In this document: positions 1 to 10,228 of the stretch, in pieces | Layout: every line of letters starts with the position of its first letter | Numbering within the stretch: position 1 is the first letter of the stretch | Assembly (NCBI GenBank): GCA_902797065.1 | Contig: CADBRK010000078.1 | Span: 1-19,098, forward strand | Direction: 5' to 3' | Source of the DNA: an uncultured Ruminococcus sp. | GTDB lineage: Bacteria; Bacillota; Clostridia; Oscillospirales; Acutalibacteraceae | DNA: 19,098 nucleotides | Position numbers and translations under genes: made by a program | The notes under the pieces: generated by a model | Seen by the model: only the letters and a program-made list of their open reading frames with translations | What the model was told of the DNA's origin: nothing | Database searches by the model: none

Positions 1-7
1 AAGAACT

Positions 8-3667
<3,660 letters not shown>

Positions 3668-3681
3668 ACATCATAATTTTT

Positions 3682-3717
3682 CAGGGCTAAACACTTTACG
3701 GTGCTTAGCCCTGTTTT
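3682..3717 (+). terminator. Rho-independent terminator after rpoC
   Basis: Arms CAGGGCTAA (3682-3690) and TTAGCCCTG (3705-3713) pair perfectly. An inner CAC/GTG extends the stem after one A/C mismatch, and TTTT follows. The U-tract lies on the plus strand, so it serves rpoC. On the minus strand the stem is followed by A residues, so it is not a good terminator for the converging deacetylase gene. Confidence 0.85.
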
Positions 3718-3721
3718 AATG

Positions 3722-4678
3722 CTATTTCTTTTTGTTGTCCTCCTGAACCATTTCGTCGAATTTACCCTTTACACCCTGATTCACAACAGAACTCGTCATC
3801 TTTGACAACGTTGACATCATAGACGAACCTGCGCCCGACGACGCAGCGCTTTCCATGGGCGCGGCTGTCTGTTTGACAGCTTCACTGCTTGACGCTTTTG
3901 CAGTCTCGGAGCTGTTTTTGCTTATCATTTTCCCTGTATGGTCTGTTCTGTATTCACCTTTAAGCAGCAGTTCGGATATAGGCACTATCTCGTACCCCAT
4001 CTCCCGAATCGTCTCAATGATCGACGGCAGCGCGTCGGGCGTATTCTCTCCGCCGTTATGCATAAGTACAATTGAACCGCTTTGGATATTATTCTTAATG
4101 CGGCTGCACATTTCTTCTTTAGATAATCCCTTCCAGTCAAGAGAATCAACGTCCCACTGTACGCAGTACATACCGAGATTGTTTACCGTATCGACCACGT
4201 TATTATCATAGTCACCGTAAGGCGGACGGAACAGCGTAGTTTTTTTGCCGATAAGCTGTTCGATGTCGGCGGAGCATGATTCTATCTCCTCTTTCATCTT
4301 ATCTATGCCTATCTGCGTCATATACGGGTGCGTGTTGGAATGATTGCCGACGTCATGACCTGCATTCGCAATAGCCTTGACGTCATCCGGGTATTTCCTT
4401 ACCCAATCGCCCACCAGAAAGAATGTTGCTTTAACTTTGTACTTGTCGAGTGTTTCAAGCAGCGATTTAGTCTGTTCGTTGCCCCAAGCGGCGTCAAAAC
4501 TGATACTGACCTTCTTTTCCGTTGTATCAACGCTGTAAATAGGTATTCTTCGCTCGCCTGCGCTTGCTGCTACAGCTTTATCCGTTCCTGCTATGCGAAA
4601 TATGCCTACACACATAAGCAGCGCAAGAGCCGCCCCTATAACTGCCAGTCGCTTTCGTGTTAAAATAAAAACTTTCAT
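3722..4678 (-). CDS. Polysaccharide deacetylase, PdaB-like sporulation type
   Basis: NodB-fold carbohydrate esterase (CE4) expected to remove acetyl groups from peptidoglycan or a related polymer outside the membrane. The chosen ATG at 4678 has a GGAGGG ribosome binding site; an upstream in-frame TTG at 4780 lies past the preceding operon's terminator and is rejected. The product is 318 aa: a short basic N-terminus, an uncleaved anchor or signal segment at about residues 11-30, and the NodB domain at about 55-240. Motif 1 is SFDAAWG (59-65): the catalytic Asp62 is kept, but the usual second, metal-binding Asp is Ala, as I recall for PdaB-type clostridial enzymes. Motif 2 HSNTH gives His113 and His117; RPPYG is 151-155, DVDSLDW 176-182, and LMHN contains His207. 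The last ~70 residues are a Ser/Ala/Lys-rich tail of unknown role. A sigma-E-like promoter lies upstream, so mother-cell expression is likely. Exact substrate is not shown by sequence. Confidence 0.88.
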   Translation of the reverse strand: MKVFILTRKRLAVIGAALALLMCVGIFRIAGTDKAVAASAGERRIPIYSVDTTEKKVSISFDAAWGNEQTKSLLETLDKYKVKATFFLVGDWVRKYPDDVKAIANAGHDVGNHSNTHPYMTQIGIDKMKEEIESCSADIEQLIGKKTTLFRPPYGDYDNNVVDTVNNLGMYCVQWDVDSLDWKGLSKEEMCSRIKNNIQSGSIVLMHNGGENTPDALPSIIETIREMGYEIVPISELLLKGEYRTDHTGKMISKNSSETAKASSSEAVKQTAAPMESAASSGAGSSMMSTLSKMTSSVVNQGVKGKFDEMVQEDNKKK

Positions 4679-4705
4679 TGACGATCCCTCCGATTTATTT
4701 GTACT

Positions 4706-4734
4706 ATCATATGAGGGATTGTCTTTAATTATGC
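4706..4734 (-). promoter_or_regulatory. Putative sigma-E promoter of the deacetylase gene
   Basis: Reading the minus strand: GCATAAT (4734-4728), a 14-base spacer, then CATATGAT (4713-4706). The sigma-E consensus of Bacillus is close to GHATATT, 13-15 bases, CATACAHT. The site lies 28 bases before the start codon and downstream of the terminator of the preceding operon, consistent with separate, sporulation-timed transcription. The match is imperfect and based on eye only. Confidence 0.45.
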
Positions 4735-4767
4735 AAAAAGGCCGCACGGAAATTGCTCCATGCGGCC
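4735..4767 (-). terminator. Rho-independent terminator of the two-gene dockerin operon
   Basis: On the minus strand GGCCGCATGG (4767-4758) pairs with CCGTGCGGCC (4749-4740) over ten positions, including one U-G wobble. TTTTT (4739-4735) follows. It lies 23 bases past the stop codon of the second dockerin gene and separates it from the deacetylase. Confidence 0.9.
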
Positions 4768-4789
4768 GATTTGTCATCAATCACTATTA

Positions 4790-5527
4790 TCAGTCACAAA
4801 AAACTGTACCCTTATCTCTGTAGCCAACGGTATATCTGAGAACTGCAAGCGAATCCTTTGCGTCAACCTTGCCGTCCTTGTTTACGTCTGCTGCTGCGAT
4901 CTGCTCATCTGTGAGCGTCTCGAGTTTAATTGCGTATCTCATCATTTTGAGAGAGTCGTTTGCAGTAACGCGTCCGTTGCCGTCAAGATCTCCGCTGCGT
5001 ACAATTGCAACAGGGATCTTCTGAAGTTCTTCGACAGTCTCTGCAGCTTCGGGATCTGTAAGAGTTGTGAAACAATTTGTTTCAAAGGAAGCTGCCCAAT
5101 CAAACGGTGCGGTGATATTAACCGTAAAGTCTTTGCCAGGTTCGGTTGTAACAATCAAAAACCTTGCCGATCCGAAAGGATGATTGATAATGACGTCGTC
5201 TTCACCCTTTTCGCAAGAAGCGCATGACATACGGCATTTTACCCATTCCCAATCTGTGATGCTGTCGGAAGTACCGCAATATGCAGCCTCAATATTAAGG
5301 CTGTCAAAAACCTCCTCTACATTCAGACCTGCATCGTTATATGTCAGGTCTACACAGAATTTGTGAGATAATGAACCGTCTTCGGCAGTTTCTGTCTCGC
5401 AAAGATTAAGTGTGAACGTGATCTGATCCGCACTCTCCTGAGTGTCCTCGGCAGCCGCTGCAGGAATCATAACGGATACTGCCAAAAGGATGGTCAGAAA
5501 AAGTGAAATAATTCTTGTCTTTTTCAT
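4790..5527 (-). CDS. Secreted dockerin-containing protein, 245 aa, Cys-rich
   Basis: Exported protein of unknown function with a C-terminal type-I-like dockerin. The ATG at 5527 follows AGGAGG at seven bases' spacing; the longer in-frame start at 5557 lacks such a site. Residues 1-26 form a signal peptide (MKKTR, hydrophobic core, AAAA cleavage region). Residues about 30-175 are a beta-rich domain I do not recognise; the mature part has eight cysteines (43, 58, 84, 98, 102, 105, 152, 244), three of them clustered at 98-105, which may form disulfides or bind metal. The dockerin is residues 179-237, with two EF-hand-like calcium loops, DLDGNGRVTAND and DVNKDGKVDAKD. No catalytic domain is visible. 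It is the second gene of an operon, 22 bases after the stop of the first, and is followed by a strong terminator. It probably attaches to a cohesin on a scaffold or the cell surface. Confidence 0.88.
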   Translation of the reverse strand: MKKTRIISLFLTILLAVSVMIPAAAAEDTQESADQITFTLNLCETETAEDGSLSHKFCVDLTYNDAGLNVEEVFDSLNIEAAYCGTSDSITDWEWVKCRMSCASCEKGEDDVIINHPFGSARFLIVTTEPGKDFTVNITAPFDWAASFETNCFTTLTDPEAAETVEELQKIPVAIVRSGDLDGNGRVTANDSLKMMRYAIKLETLTDEQIAAADVNKDGKVDAKDSLAVLRYTVGYRDKGTVFCD

Positions 5528-5549
5528 AAGTATTCCTCCTTGTATTATA

Positions 5550-6857
5550 TTATGCAAATGCTGTGCCTTTATCCTTAAATCCGAGTGTAAATCTCAGAAT
5601 TGCAAGAACATCTTTTGAATTGACCTTGCTGTCCTGATTTACATCGGCTAATTTAAGCTGAAGATCACTGAACCGATCAAGATTAACAAGGTATCTCTGA
5701 ATTTTGAGGGAATCCGCTGCCGTTACCTTTCCGTTGCCGTCGAGGTCGCCGAATTTATCGTTATTTGTGTCGGTGTCGCTTTGCGTTGCCGTGTCCGGCG
5801 TTTCTGTTGCCGTATCTGTGTCTTTTGCCGTATCTGTGTCTTTTGCCGTATCTGGTTCCGTTGCTGTGTCTGTCGTTTCCGTTGCCGTATCTGGTTCCGT
5901 TGCCGTATCTGTTTCCGTTGCTGTATCTGTTTCCGTTGCTGTGTCTGTCATTTCTGTTGCCGTATCTGGTTCCGTTGCCGTATCTGTATCTTTTGCCGTA
6001 TCTGTTTCTGTTGCCGTGTCGGTGTCTTTTACGGTATCGGTATTAGCCTCGGGGTAGTATGCCTTGATCTCAAACTCGGCACTTGCGGCAAGTCCGTTGG
6101 GTGCTACTGCAAATACCGTTAACACGCCTTCTTTTTTGCCCGTAAAAGGTATTCTGTAAAGATTATCAGGCTCGCCTGCTTCTGCCATAGATTCGTCACT
6201 GAAGAAAAATCTTGTATTTGCACTTTCGCTCAGGCGGTAATCCTCTCTCGCTATCATGTCATCATTGCGATATTCATAGGAAAAGCTGTACTTGCTGTAT
6301 ACAACGGAATCGGTCGGCTTCGGAAGGATCGACGTCAAAGTCCTCATACCGAATTGGTCATAAGCGAATGAAGCGCCGTCGGGCTTATAATCTTCAAAGT
6401 ATAATACTCTCTCAGCTGTAAGTCCGTTCGCGGTCTCGACTTTCAGGGTACAACAACCCGAGCCAGTCTGCTTAACATCAACATCAAGGTAGCGCCCTTC
6501 TGTATGTGTTGCCTGCATTCTGTCGCTGTTAAATCCGATCCAGGAATCCTTGCCGGCAATATCCTCGAATACGAAGTCTTTTCCGGGACCGTCAAGTGTA
6601 AGCGTAACTTTTTTGATCTCGTCTTCCCAGTTTATATTGTCGTCATCTTCATAGCCCAATTCGATCTGAACGGTGTGGATAACATCCGTGCCGTCAAACT
6701 TTGAAGTTGAAGAGCCGAAAAACGCAAGATGATTCGGTTCCGGCTGCGCATTCCCGTCTGCATTTGCAGGAAGTACGATGCCTATCGTCATCAGAATAGC
6801 AAAAGACAGAACAACCGAAAGCACCCTGCCGGCCATATTTGTTTTAAAACTTCTCAT
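5550..6857 (-). CDS. Secreted dockerin-containing protein with Thr/Asp-rich repeat linker, 435 aa
   Basis: First gene of a two-gene dockerin operon. The ATG at 6857 follows an AGGAGAG ribosome binding site; a TTG 21 bases upstream overlaps that site and is not preferred. Residues about 1-33 are a signal peptide (basic start, long hydrophobic core, PANADG). Residues about 40-270 look like two beta-sandwich (Ig-like) units with no enzyme motif I can name. Residues 273-365 are a low-complexity linker built on DTATET and DTAKDT units, with Pro-Asp variants. The dockerin is at 370-435, with calcium loops DLDGNGKVTAAD and DVNQDSKVNSKD. The linker type is common in dockerin proteins of ruminococci, where it spaces a binding or catalytic module away from the dockerin. 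The function of the N-terminal part is unknown. Confidence 0.88.
   Translation of the reverse strand: MRSFKTNMAGRVLSVVLSFAILMTIGIVLPANADGNAQPEPNHLAFFGSSTSKFDGTDVIHTVQIELGYEDDDNINWEDEIKKVTLTLDGPGKDFVFEDIAGKDSWIGFNSDRMQATHTEGRYLDVDVKQTGSGCCTLKVETANGLTAERVLYFEDYKPDGASFAYDQFGMRTLTSILPKPTDSVVYSKYSFSYEYRNDDMIAREDYRLSESANTRFFFSDESMAEAGEPDNLYRIPFTGKKEGVLTVFAVAPNGLAASAEFEIKAYYPEANTDTVKDTDTATETDTAKDTDTATEPDTATEMTDTATETDTATETDTATEPDTATETTDTATEPDTAKDTDTAKDTDTATETPDTATQSDTDTNNDKFGDLDGNGKVTAADSLKIQRYLVNLDRFSDLQLKLADVNQDSKVNSKDVLAILRFTLGFKDKGTAFA
5765..6041 (-). repeat. Repeat-coding linker, 18-base-type units (DTATET)
   Basis: About 277 bp inside the dockerin gene made of imperfect short tandem units that encode Asp-Thr-Ala-Thr-Glu-Thr and variants (Lys-Asp, Pro-Asp, one extra Thr or Met-Thr). 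The unit is 18 bases or a multiple with slips of three bases. Such tracts expand and contract readily, so length variation between strains is expected. The long open frames on the other strand here are artefacts of this repeat. Confidence 0.85.
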
Positions 6858-6930
6858 CAGCTTTGACTCTCCTCTCAAACCAATGCTTTAAATCACTGAA
6901 TCAGTCTGGATATATTTGTTTATTATAGGT

Positions 6931-6959
6931 ATTATAACATTTTTTCTTTAATTTTACAA
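6931..6959 (-). promoter_or_regulatory. Sigma-A promoter of the dockerin operon
   Basis: On the minus strand: TTGTAA (6959-6954), a 17-base spacer, then TATAAT (6936-6931), with TG one base before the -10 (extended -10). It lies 74 bases before the ATG at 6857. The surrounding DNA is very AT-rich. It is divergent from the 5S promoter about 70 bp away. Confidence 0.75.
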
Positions 6960-7026
6960 TACATTATTTACATAAAACAGCAATAATTTTTATTTTATTT
7001 TTAATAGAATATCAATATAAATTGTG

Positions 7027-7055
7027 TTGCTTTTTCTATGATTCGGTGATATAAT
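7027..7055 (+). promoter_or_regulatory. Sigma-A promoter of the 5S rRNA gene
   Basis: TTGCTT (7027-7032), a 17-base spacer, and a consensus TATAAT (7050-7055), which would start transcription near 7062, about 14 bases before the mature 5S end. The 5S gene therefore has its own promoter. Confidence 0.7.
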
Positions 7056-7075
7056 AAAAAAGCATTGATACTGCA

Positions 7076-7191
<116 letters not shown>

Positions 7192-7196
7192 ACTTC

Positions 7197-7222
7197 AAGA
7201 CACCTTTGCGGTGTCTTTTTTC
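7197..7222 (+). terminator. Rho-independent terminator after 5S rRNA
   Basis: AAGACACC (7197-7204) pairs with GGTGTCTT (7210-7217) around a TTTGC loop and is followed by a T-run to 7221. It ends 33 bases before the thioredoxin start, leaving almost no room for a separate promoter for that gene. Confidence 0.88.
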
Positions 7223-7254
7223 TTATCAGATAAAAATGAAAGGAAGTTATAGAA

Positions 7255-7584
7255 ATGGCAATACATCTTGATATGAATAACTTTGAAGAAGAAGTTCTGA
7301 AAAGCGCTCAGCCCGTACTCGTTGATTTTTATGCCGACTGGTGCGGTCCGTGCCGAATGCTTGCGCCTGTTATCGAGGATATTTCCGATTCCGATGTCGG
7401 TGTAAAGGTGTGCAAGCTTAATGTTGACACTGCAATACCGCTCGCTATGAAATACAACATAAGCTCCATACCCGCCATAATGATCTTTAAGGACGGCAAG
7501 GCTGCGGCAAGTACGATCGGTTATCAGGAAAAAGAAGATCTGATGAAGCTTATAGGAGGTGTTCTGAATGGCAGTAACGGTTAA
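7255..7584 (+). CDS. trxA: Thioredoxin
   Basis: Small cytoplasmic dithiol-disulfide oxidoreductase, 109 aa, the usual thioredoxin length. The active site WCGPC is at residues 29-33 (Cys30 and Cys33), the cis-proline is Pro73 in SSIPAIMIF, and the FYADWCGPC and GxK elements of the fold are intact. AAAGGA lies about ten bases before the ATG. The gene overlaps the following ferredoxin-thioredoxin reductase chain by 17 bases, suggesting translational coupling and that this thioredoxin is reduced by that enzyme. The spacing from the 5S terminator is only 33 bases, so expression depends on readthrough or on a weak promoter formed by TTGCGG at 7206 and GATAAA at 7229. An extra Cys53 lies outside the active site. 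Confidence in the family is very high; which of several thioredoxins it is cannot be said. Confidence 0.97.
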   Translation: MAIHLDMNNFEEEVLKSAQPVLVDFYADWCGPCRMLAPVIEDISDSDVGVKVCKLNVDTAIPLAMKYNISSIPAIMIFKDGKAAASTIGYQEKEDLMKLIGGVLNGSNG

Positions 7585-7765
7585 CCCGGATAAAGAGATC
7601 GCAGATATGATAAGAGAGGGACTCAGACAAAAGGGCGGGTATTGCCCGTGCAGAGTCGAGAAAACACCCGATACCAAATGTATGTGCAAGGAATTCAGAG
7701 ATCAGATCGCCGATCCGGATTTCGAGGGCTTTTGTCACTGCAGACTTTACTACAAATCGAAATAA
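7568..7765 (+). CDS. Ferredoxin-thioredoxin reductase catalytic (beta) chain, 65-aa minimal form
   Basis: Iron-sulfur protein that passes electrons from ferredoxin to thioredoxin. The three signature cysteine pairs are present: CPC (Cys26, Cys28), CMC (Cys38, Cys40) and CHC (Cys56, Cys58). By analogy with the plant and cyanobacterial enzyme, Cys26, 38, 40 and 56 would hold the 4Fe-4S cluster and Cys28-Cys58 the active disulfide. The spacing between pairs (9 and 15 residues) differs from the cyanobacterial form (about 16 and 8), so the fold is a shorter variant. No variable (alpha) chain gene is present nearby. The start at 7568 has AGGAGG (within 7555-7561) inside the thioredoxin gene, and the 17-base overlap argues that both proteins work together. 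Confidence 0.9.
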   Translation: MAVTVNPDKEIADMIREGLRQKGGYCPCRVEKTPDTKCMCKEFRDQIADPDFEGFCHCRLYYKSK

Positions 7766-7783
7766 CTAAGCGGAGGTTCGTAT

Positions 7784-8632
7784 ATGAAAACAGGTTTGGT
7801 TCTTGAGGGCGGCGCTATGAGAGCGACCTACACTATCGGCGTTCTCGACGTTCTTATGGAAAACAAGATCAGCTTCGACGGTGTTATCGGTGTTTCGGCA
7901 GGTGCGATCCACGGCGCAAGCTATGTTTCGAATCAGCCCGGCAGGAATATCAGGTACTATAAAAAATACGGCTCCGACAAGCGTTTCATGAGCAAAAGGA
8001 ATCTTATCTTTACTGGCGACCTGTTCGGAAAAAAGTTCTGCTATGAAGACCTGCCGTGGAAGCTTGATATATTCGATAACGACACCTTCAAAAATTCTCG
8101 GACGGAGTTTTATGCGGTATGCGCCAATGTCGAAACAGGCGAAAGCGAGTATGTAAGATTAAACGATCTCAGACAACCCGTACAGATGGATTATCTTCGT
8201 GCGTCGGCGTCTATGCCTCTTGTATCGAAAATCGTTGAAACAGACGGCAAAAAGCTGCTCGACGGCGGTATAACAGACAGCATACCGCTGAAAAAATTTC
8301 AGGAAATGGGTTTTGCAAAAAACGTCGTTGTGGCAACACGCACCGACAGCTATATAAAAACCGAAGAACAGATCGGCATTGCAGGGCTTGTTTATAAAAA
8401 ATACCCGCGTTTTGTGGAGGCTCTCAGAAAGCGCCCCGTTATGTATAATAATGAAAAGGCATATATTCTCGATCAGGAGAAAAAGGGCAGCATATTCTTC
8501 ATACGTCCGCACGAGGAGCTTGGGATCTCCCGAACGGACGTAAATCCCGATCATCTCGAAAGAGTTTATCAGATCGGCAGACGTGACGCCGAAGCGGTAC
8601 TCGACAAGCTGAAAGCGTGGTTGGAGGGATAA
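7784..8632 (+). CDS. Patatin-like phospholipase (RssA/YjjU-type serine hydrolase)
   Basis: Predicted cytoplasmic lipid acyl hydrolase, 282 aa, with a Ser-Asp catalytic dyad. The oxyanion-hole loop EGGAMR is at residues 8-13, the nucleophile elbow GVSAG gives Ser38, and the DGG motif gives Asp160 in LLDGGITDSIPL. No signal peptide or membrane segment is visible. The length fits bacterial patatin-like proteins of the YjjU type. GGAGG lies ten bases before the ATG. It is third in the thioredoxin operon, 18 bases after the reductase chain, and the next gene begins one base past its stop. The natural substrate is unknown; lipid turnover is the family expectation. Confidence 0.92.
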   Translation: MKTGLVLEGGAMRATYTIGVLDVLMENKISFDGVIGVSAGAIHGASYVSNQPGRNIRYYKKYGSDKRFMSKRNLIFTGDLFGKKFCYEDLPWKLDIFDNDTFKNSRTEFYAVCANVETGESEYVRLNDLRQPVQMDYLRASASMPLVSKIVETDGKKLLDGGITDSIPLKKFQEMGFAKNVVVATRTDSYIKTEEQIGIAGLVYKKYPRFVEALRKRPVMYNNEKAYILDQEKKGSIFFIRPHEELGISRTDVNPDHLERVYQIGRRDAEAVLDKLKAWLEG

Positions 8633-8633
8633 T

Positions 8634-9005
8634 ATGGAGCGAACGGTACTTTTATATAACTTTGACGGAAAGCGTCTGCAGGCTGTCAGAAAATCTCTCT
8701 CCCCTCTCGGCTGTGTGATAAAAACTGTTCCGAAAAAGGATTTCGACCTGCCGATAGGCGCATTATTGGAGCCGGGCAAAGTCAAAAGAACAGATACGCC
8801 CGAGGTCACCGAACCGTTTACAGATGAAATGCTCGTGATGTACGGTTTTCAGGGCGAGATGATAGACGTACTCATAGCGGCTCTGAAAATGGGCGGAGCA
8901 GGCAAAATTGCGCTTAAAGCGATCGTTACCGAGCACAATATCAAATGGAGCAGTACAAAGCTTTATAAAGAAATAAAAGAGGAACATGATCTTATGAATA
9001 AATGA
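8634..9005 (+). CDS. DUF3783 domain protein
   Basis: 123-residue cytoplasmic protein matching, as I recall the family, the DUF3783 pattern: an N-terminal LLYNF strand, a central EPFTDEMLVMYGF segment (about residues 60-73), then a helical part ending in Lys/Glu-rich helices. The function of DUF3783 is not established. GGAGGG at the end of the preceding gene serves as the ribosome binding site and the ATG begins one base after that gene's stop, so it is the last gene of the thioredoxin-reductase-patatin operon. The central region has no cysteines and no known catalytic motif. Confidence 0.82.
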   Translation: MERTVLLYNFDGKRLQAVRKSLSPLGCVIKTVPKKDFDLPIGALLEPGKVKRTDTPEVTEPFTDEMLVMYGFQGEMIDVLIAALKMGGAGKIALKAIVTEHNIKWSSTKLYKEIKEEHDLMNK

Positions 9006-9010
9006 AACGG

Positions 9011-9034
9011 GGCTGAGATTTTCTCAGCCTCTCG
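9011..9034. terminator. Hairpin terminator between converging DUF3783 and AEC carrier genes
   Basis: GGCTGAGA (9011-9018) pairs with TCTCAGCC (9022-9029). Loose T-rich sequence follows on the plus side, and on the minus side CGTTTCATTTATT follows. The stem is strong, but U-tracts are weak on both strands; it probably serves both genes. Confidence 0.6.
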
Positions 9035-9037
9035 CTT

Positions 9038-9985
9038 TTACGCTATGACCCCCGACAAAAGCATCATTATCGGAATAGTGATTATCGATGAAAACGTCCC
9101 GAGCAGAACAAGATTTGACGCCATCTCCTGCCCCTGTCCGAGCATCTCGGAAAAATTGAGTACGACGCTTGCAACAGGGCAGCAGCATATAATATAGAAC
9201 GTAAGCTTCATATTTACATCTATCGGCAGAAACAGAACTATCAGAAGCCCCGCTATCGGCATTGCCGCCTGCTTCAGGAACAGCACAAGATAATTCAGCT
9301 TCCTTGTGACAACAGGCTTGAGCGATACCGACCCCAGACGCATACCCATAATAAGCATACACATCGGAGTTGTCATTTTCGCCAGCAGAAACACCGCCGA
9401 GCCGAATTTCGTATCACCGATATAAATCCCCTTGAAGAACAGCGGCAGCGCGGCGCACAGCGCGATCACGGAAGGGTTCAGAAAAAAGTTTTTGAGCTTT
9501 ATGTATTTCCTGTCATTTGTGATTATTGCGGACGCCAGCGTCCATCCGATCAGGTTCATCGTTATGCTGTACACACCCGAAAACACGACAGCCTGCGGAT
9601 ATTCGGGCAGCAGCGCCTCCAGAAGCGGCACACCCATAAACGCACAATTACCCAATACTCCGGCAATGGTGACGATACGGTACTTTACGTCGCTGTACCG
9701 CTTTCGGAATATCAGATAATATATGCCTATCAGAACGCACTGCAGCGTAATTGCCAGCAGAAAAAATATAAGCATTTCCCCAAAAAGCTCTTTTGTATAT
9801 GTCACCTTCTGAAATGAATAGACCACCAGACACGACTGGCATACATACATCAGCACAGTCGCAAACGCCGATATGCTCGAAGGCGAAACTTTTTTTGCTT
9901 TTACCAGCGCAAATCCCGGCAGCGCATACATTAGCATTATGCCGACCGTCATTGCCGTTACGGTTATTTCCATATGGTTTTTCAT
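9038..9985 (-). CDS. AEC-family membrane carrier (auxin efflux carrier-like permease)
   Basis: 315-residue integral membrane protein of the AEC/MdcF family, about ten membrane helices in two inverted repeats of five. Landmarks are the hydrophobic first helix (about 8-28), the conserved GNCAFMGVP segment (112-120), the NPSVIAL segment (170-176), TTPMCMLIMGMRLG (205-218), and a C-terminal SSIITIPIMMLL helix. Bacterial relatives carry small organic acids such as malate or malonate, but the substrate here cannot be read from the sequence. The ATG at 9985 follows AAGGA at six bases; an internal ATG at 9973 is less likely. It is monocistronic, with its own promoter, and converges with the DUF3783 gene. 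Confidence 0.9.
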   Translation of the reverse strand: MKNHMEITVTAMTVGIMLMYALPGFALVKAKKVSPSSISAFATVLMYVCQSCLVVYSFQKVTYTKELFGEMLIFFLLAITLQCVLIGIYYLIFRKRYSDVKYRIVTIAGVLGNCAFMGVPLLEALLPEYPQAVVFSGVYSITMNLIGWTLASAIITNDRKYIKLKNFFLNPSVIALCAALPLFFKGIYIGDTKFGSAVFLLAKMTTPMCMLIMGMRLGSVSLKPVVTRKLNYLVLFLKQAAMPIAGLLIVLFLPIDVNMKLTFYIICCCPVASVVLNFSEMLGQGQEMASNLVLLGTFSSIITIPIMMLLSGVIA

Positions 9986-10014
9986 TCCTATTCCTTAATT
10001 TAATGTACGTGTAT

Positions 10015-10043
10015 ATTATATTATATTTTCCGGCTGTTTACAA
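10015..10043 (-). promoter_or_regulatory. Sigma-A promoter of the AEC carrier gene
   Basis: On the minus strand TTGTAA (10043-10038), a 17-base spacer and TATAAT (10020-10015). The -35 begins two bases beyond the T-run of the terminator at 10046-10073, so the carrier gene can be transcribed independently of whatever is transcribed upstream. Confidence 0.65.
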
Positions 10044-10045
10044 GC

Positions 10046-10073
10046 AAAAAATAAAAGCGGCCTGCTCGCCGCT
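10046..10073 (-). terminator. Rho-independent terminator of a candidate small RNA (or AEC leader)
   Basis: On the minus strand AGCGGC (10073-10068) pairs with GCCGCT (10061-10056), followed by TTTATTTTTT (10055-10046). The A-rich sequence on the other arm can extend the stem. The long U-tract is on the minus strand, yet no annotated gene ends here, which is why a small RNA is proposed. Confidence 0.75.
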
Positions 10074-10222
10074 CTTATTTTTAGGGGAATCGTATTTTAG
10101 AAAGAGGTCTTATAATCATAATCCTTTTACGATGTTAGCAATCATTCATCGTAAGTGCGCACCGCCCAGAGTAGCAATCATTACCGTTCGGTTCGTATTC
10201 AGTGTTAGCAATCATTCACTGT
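10047..10222 (-). ncRNA. Candidate small RNA with repeated AAUGAUUGCUA loops
   Basis: Proposed transcript of about 175 bases running leftwards from near 10222 to the terminator at 10046-10073. A promoter-like TTGCAT/TATCCT pair with 17-base spacing lies just upstream. Three copies of AATGATTGCTA (minus strand) occur at 10216-10205, 10182-10172 and 10146-10135. The first and third are the loops of hairpins with different stems, CAGTG/CACTG and TTACGATG/CATCGTAA, so pairing is kept while sequence changes. The second has only a weak GGTA/TACT stem. No open frame with a ribosome binding site is seen. It could instead be an attenuated leader of the AEC gene. No known RNA family is recognised. Confidence 0.5.
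10127..10221. repeat. Three spaced copies of TAGCAATCATT
   Basis: Plus-strand copies start at 10136, 10172 and 10206, so spacing is 36 and 34 bases. Copies one and three share the 12-base TTAGCAATCATT, and each sits at the centre of a dyad (10127-10154 and 10200-10221); the middle copy lacks the leading T and a strong dyad. They could equally be read as DNA operators rather than RNA loops. Confidence 0.8.
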
Positions 10223-10228
10223 AAATAT

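Noticed and set aside
4679..4780. 34-residue extension of the deacetylase starting at a TTG
   Set aside because: It includes the terminator of the upstream operon and the sigma-E-like promoter; GGAGGG precedes the ATG at 4678.
5704..6122. Plus-strand ORFs rich in Val/Ser/Ala or Cys/Arg opposite the dockerin linker
   Set aside because: They are antisense products of the DTATET-coding repeat; the minus strand has signal peptide, dockerin and ribosome binding site.
10056..10073. Hairpin as terminator of a plus-strand gene
   Set aside because: No plus-strand gene ends here, and the better U-tract is on the minus strand.
10135..10215. 26-codon minus-strand ORF spanning the three repeat copies, with three cysteines near its end
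   Set aside because: No ribosome binding site precedes its ATG, the motif is read in different frames in each copy, and the RNA-hairpin explanation accounts for the conservation better.
10127..10221. Possible CRISPR array because of ~35-base spacing
   Set aside because: The repeat is only 11-12 bases, three copies, with differing flanks; no cas genes are present.
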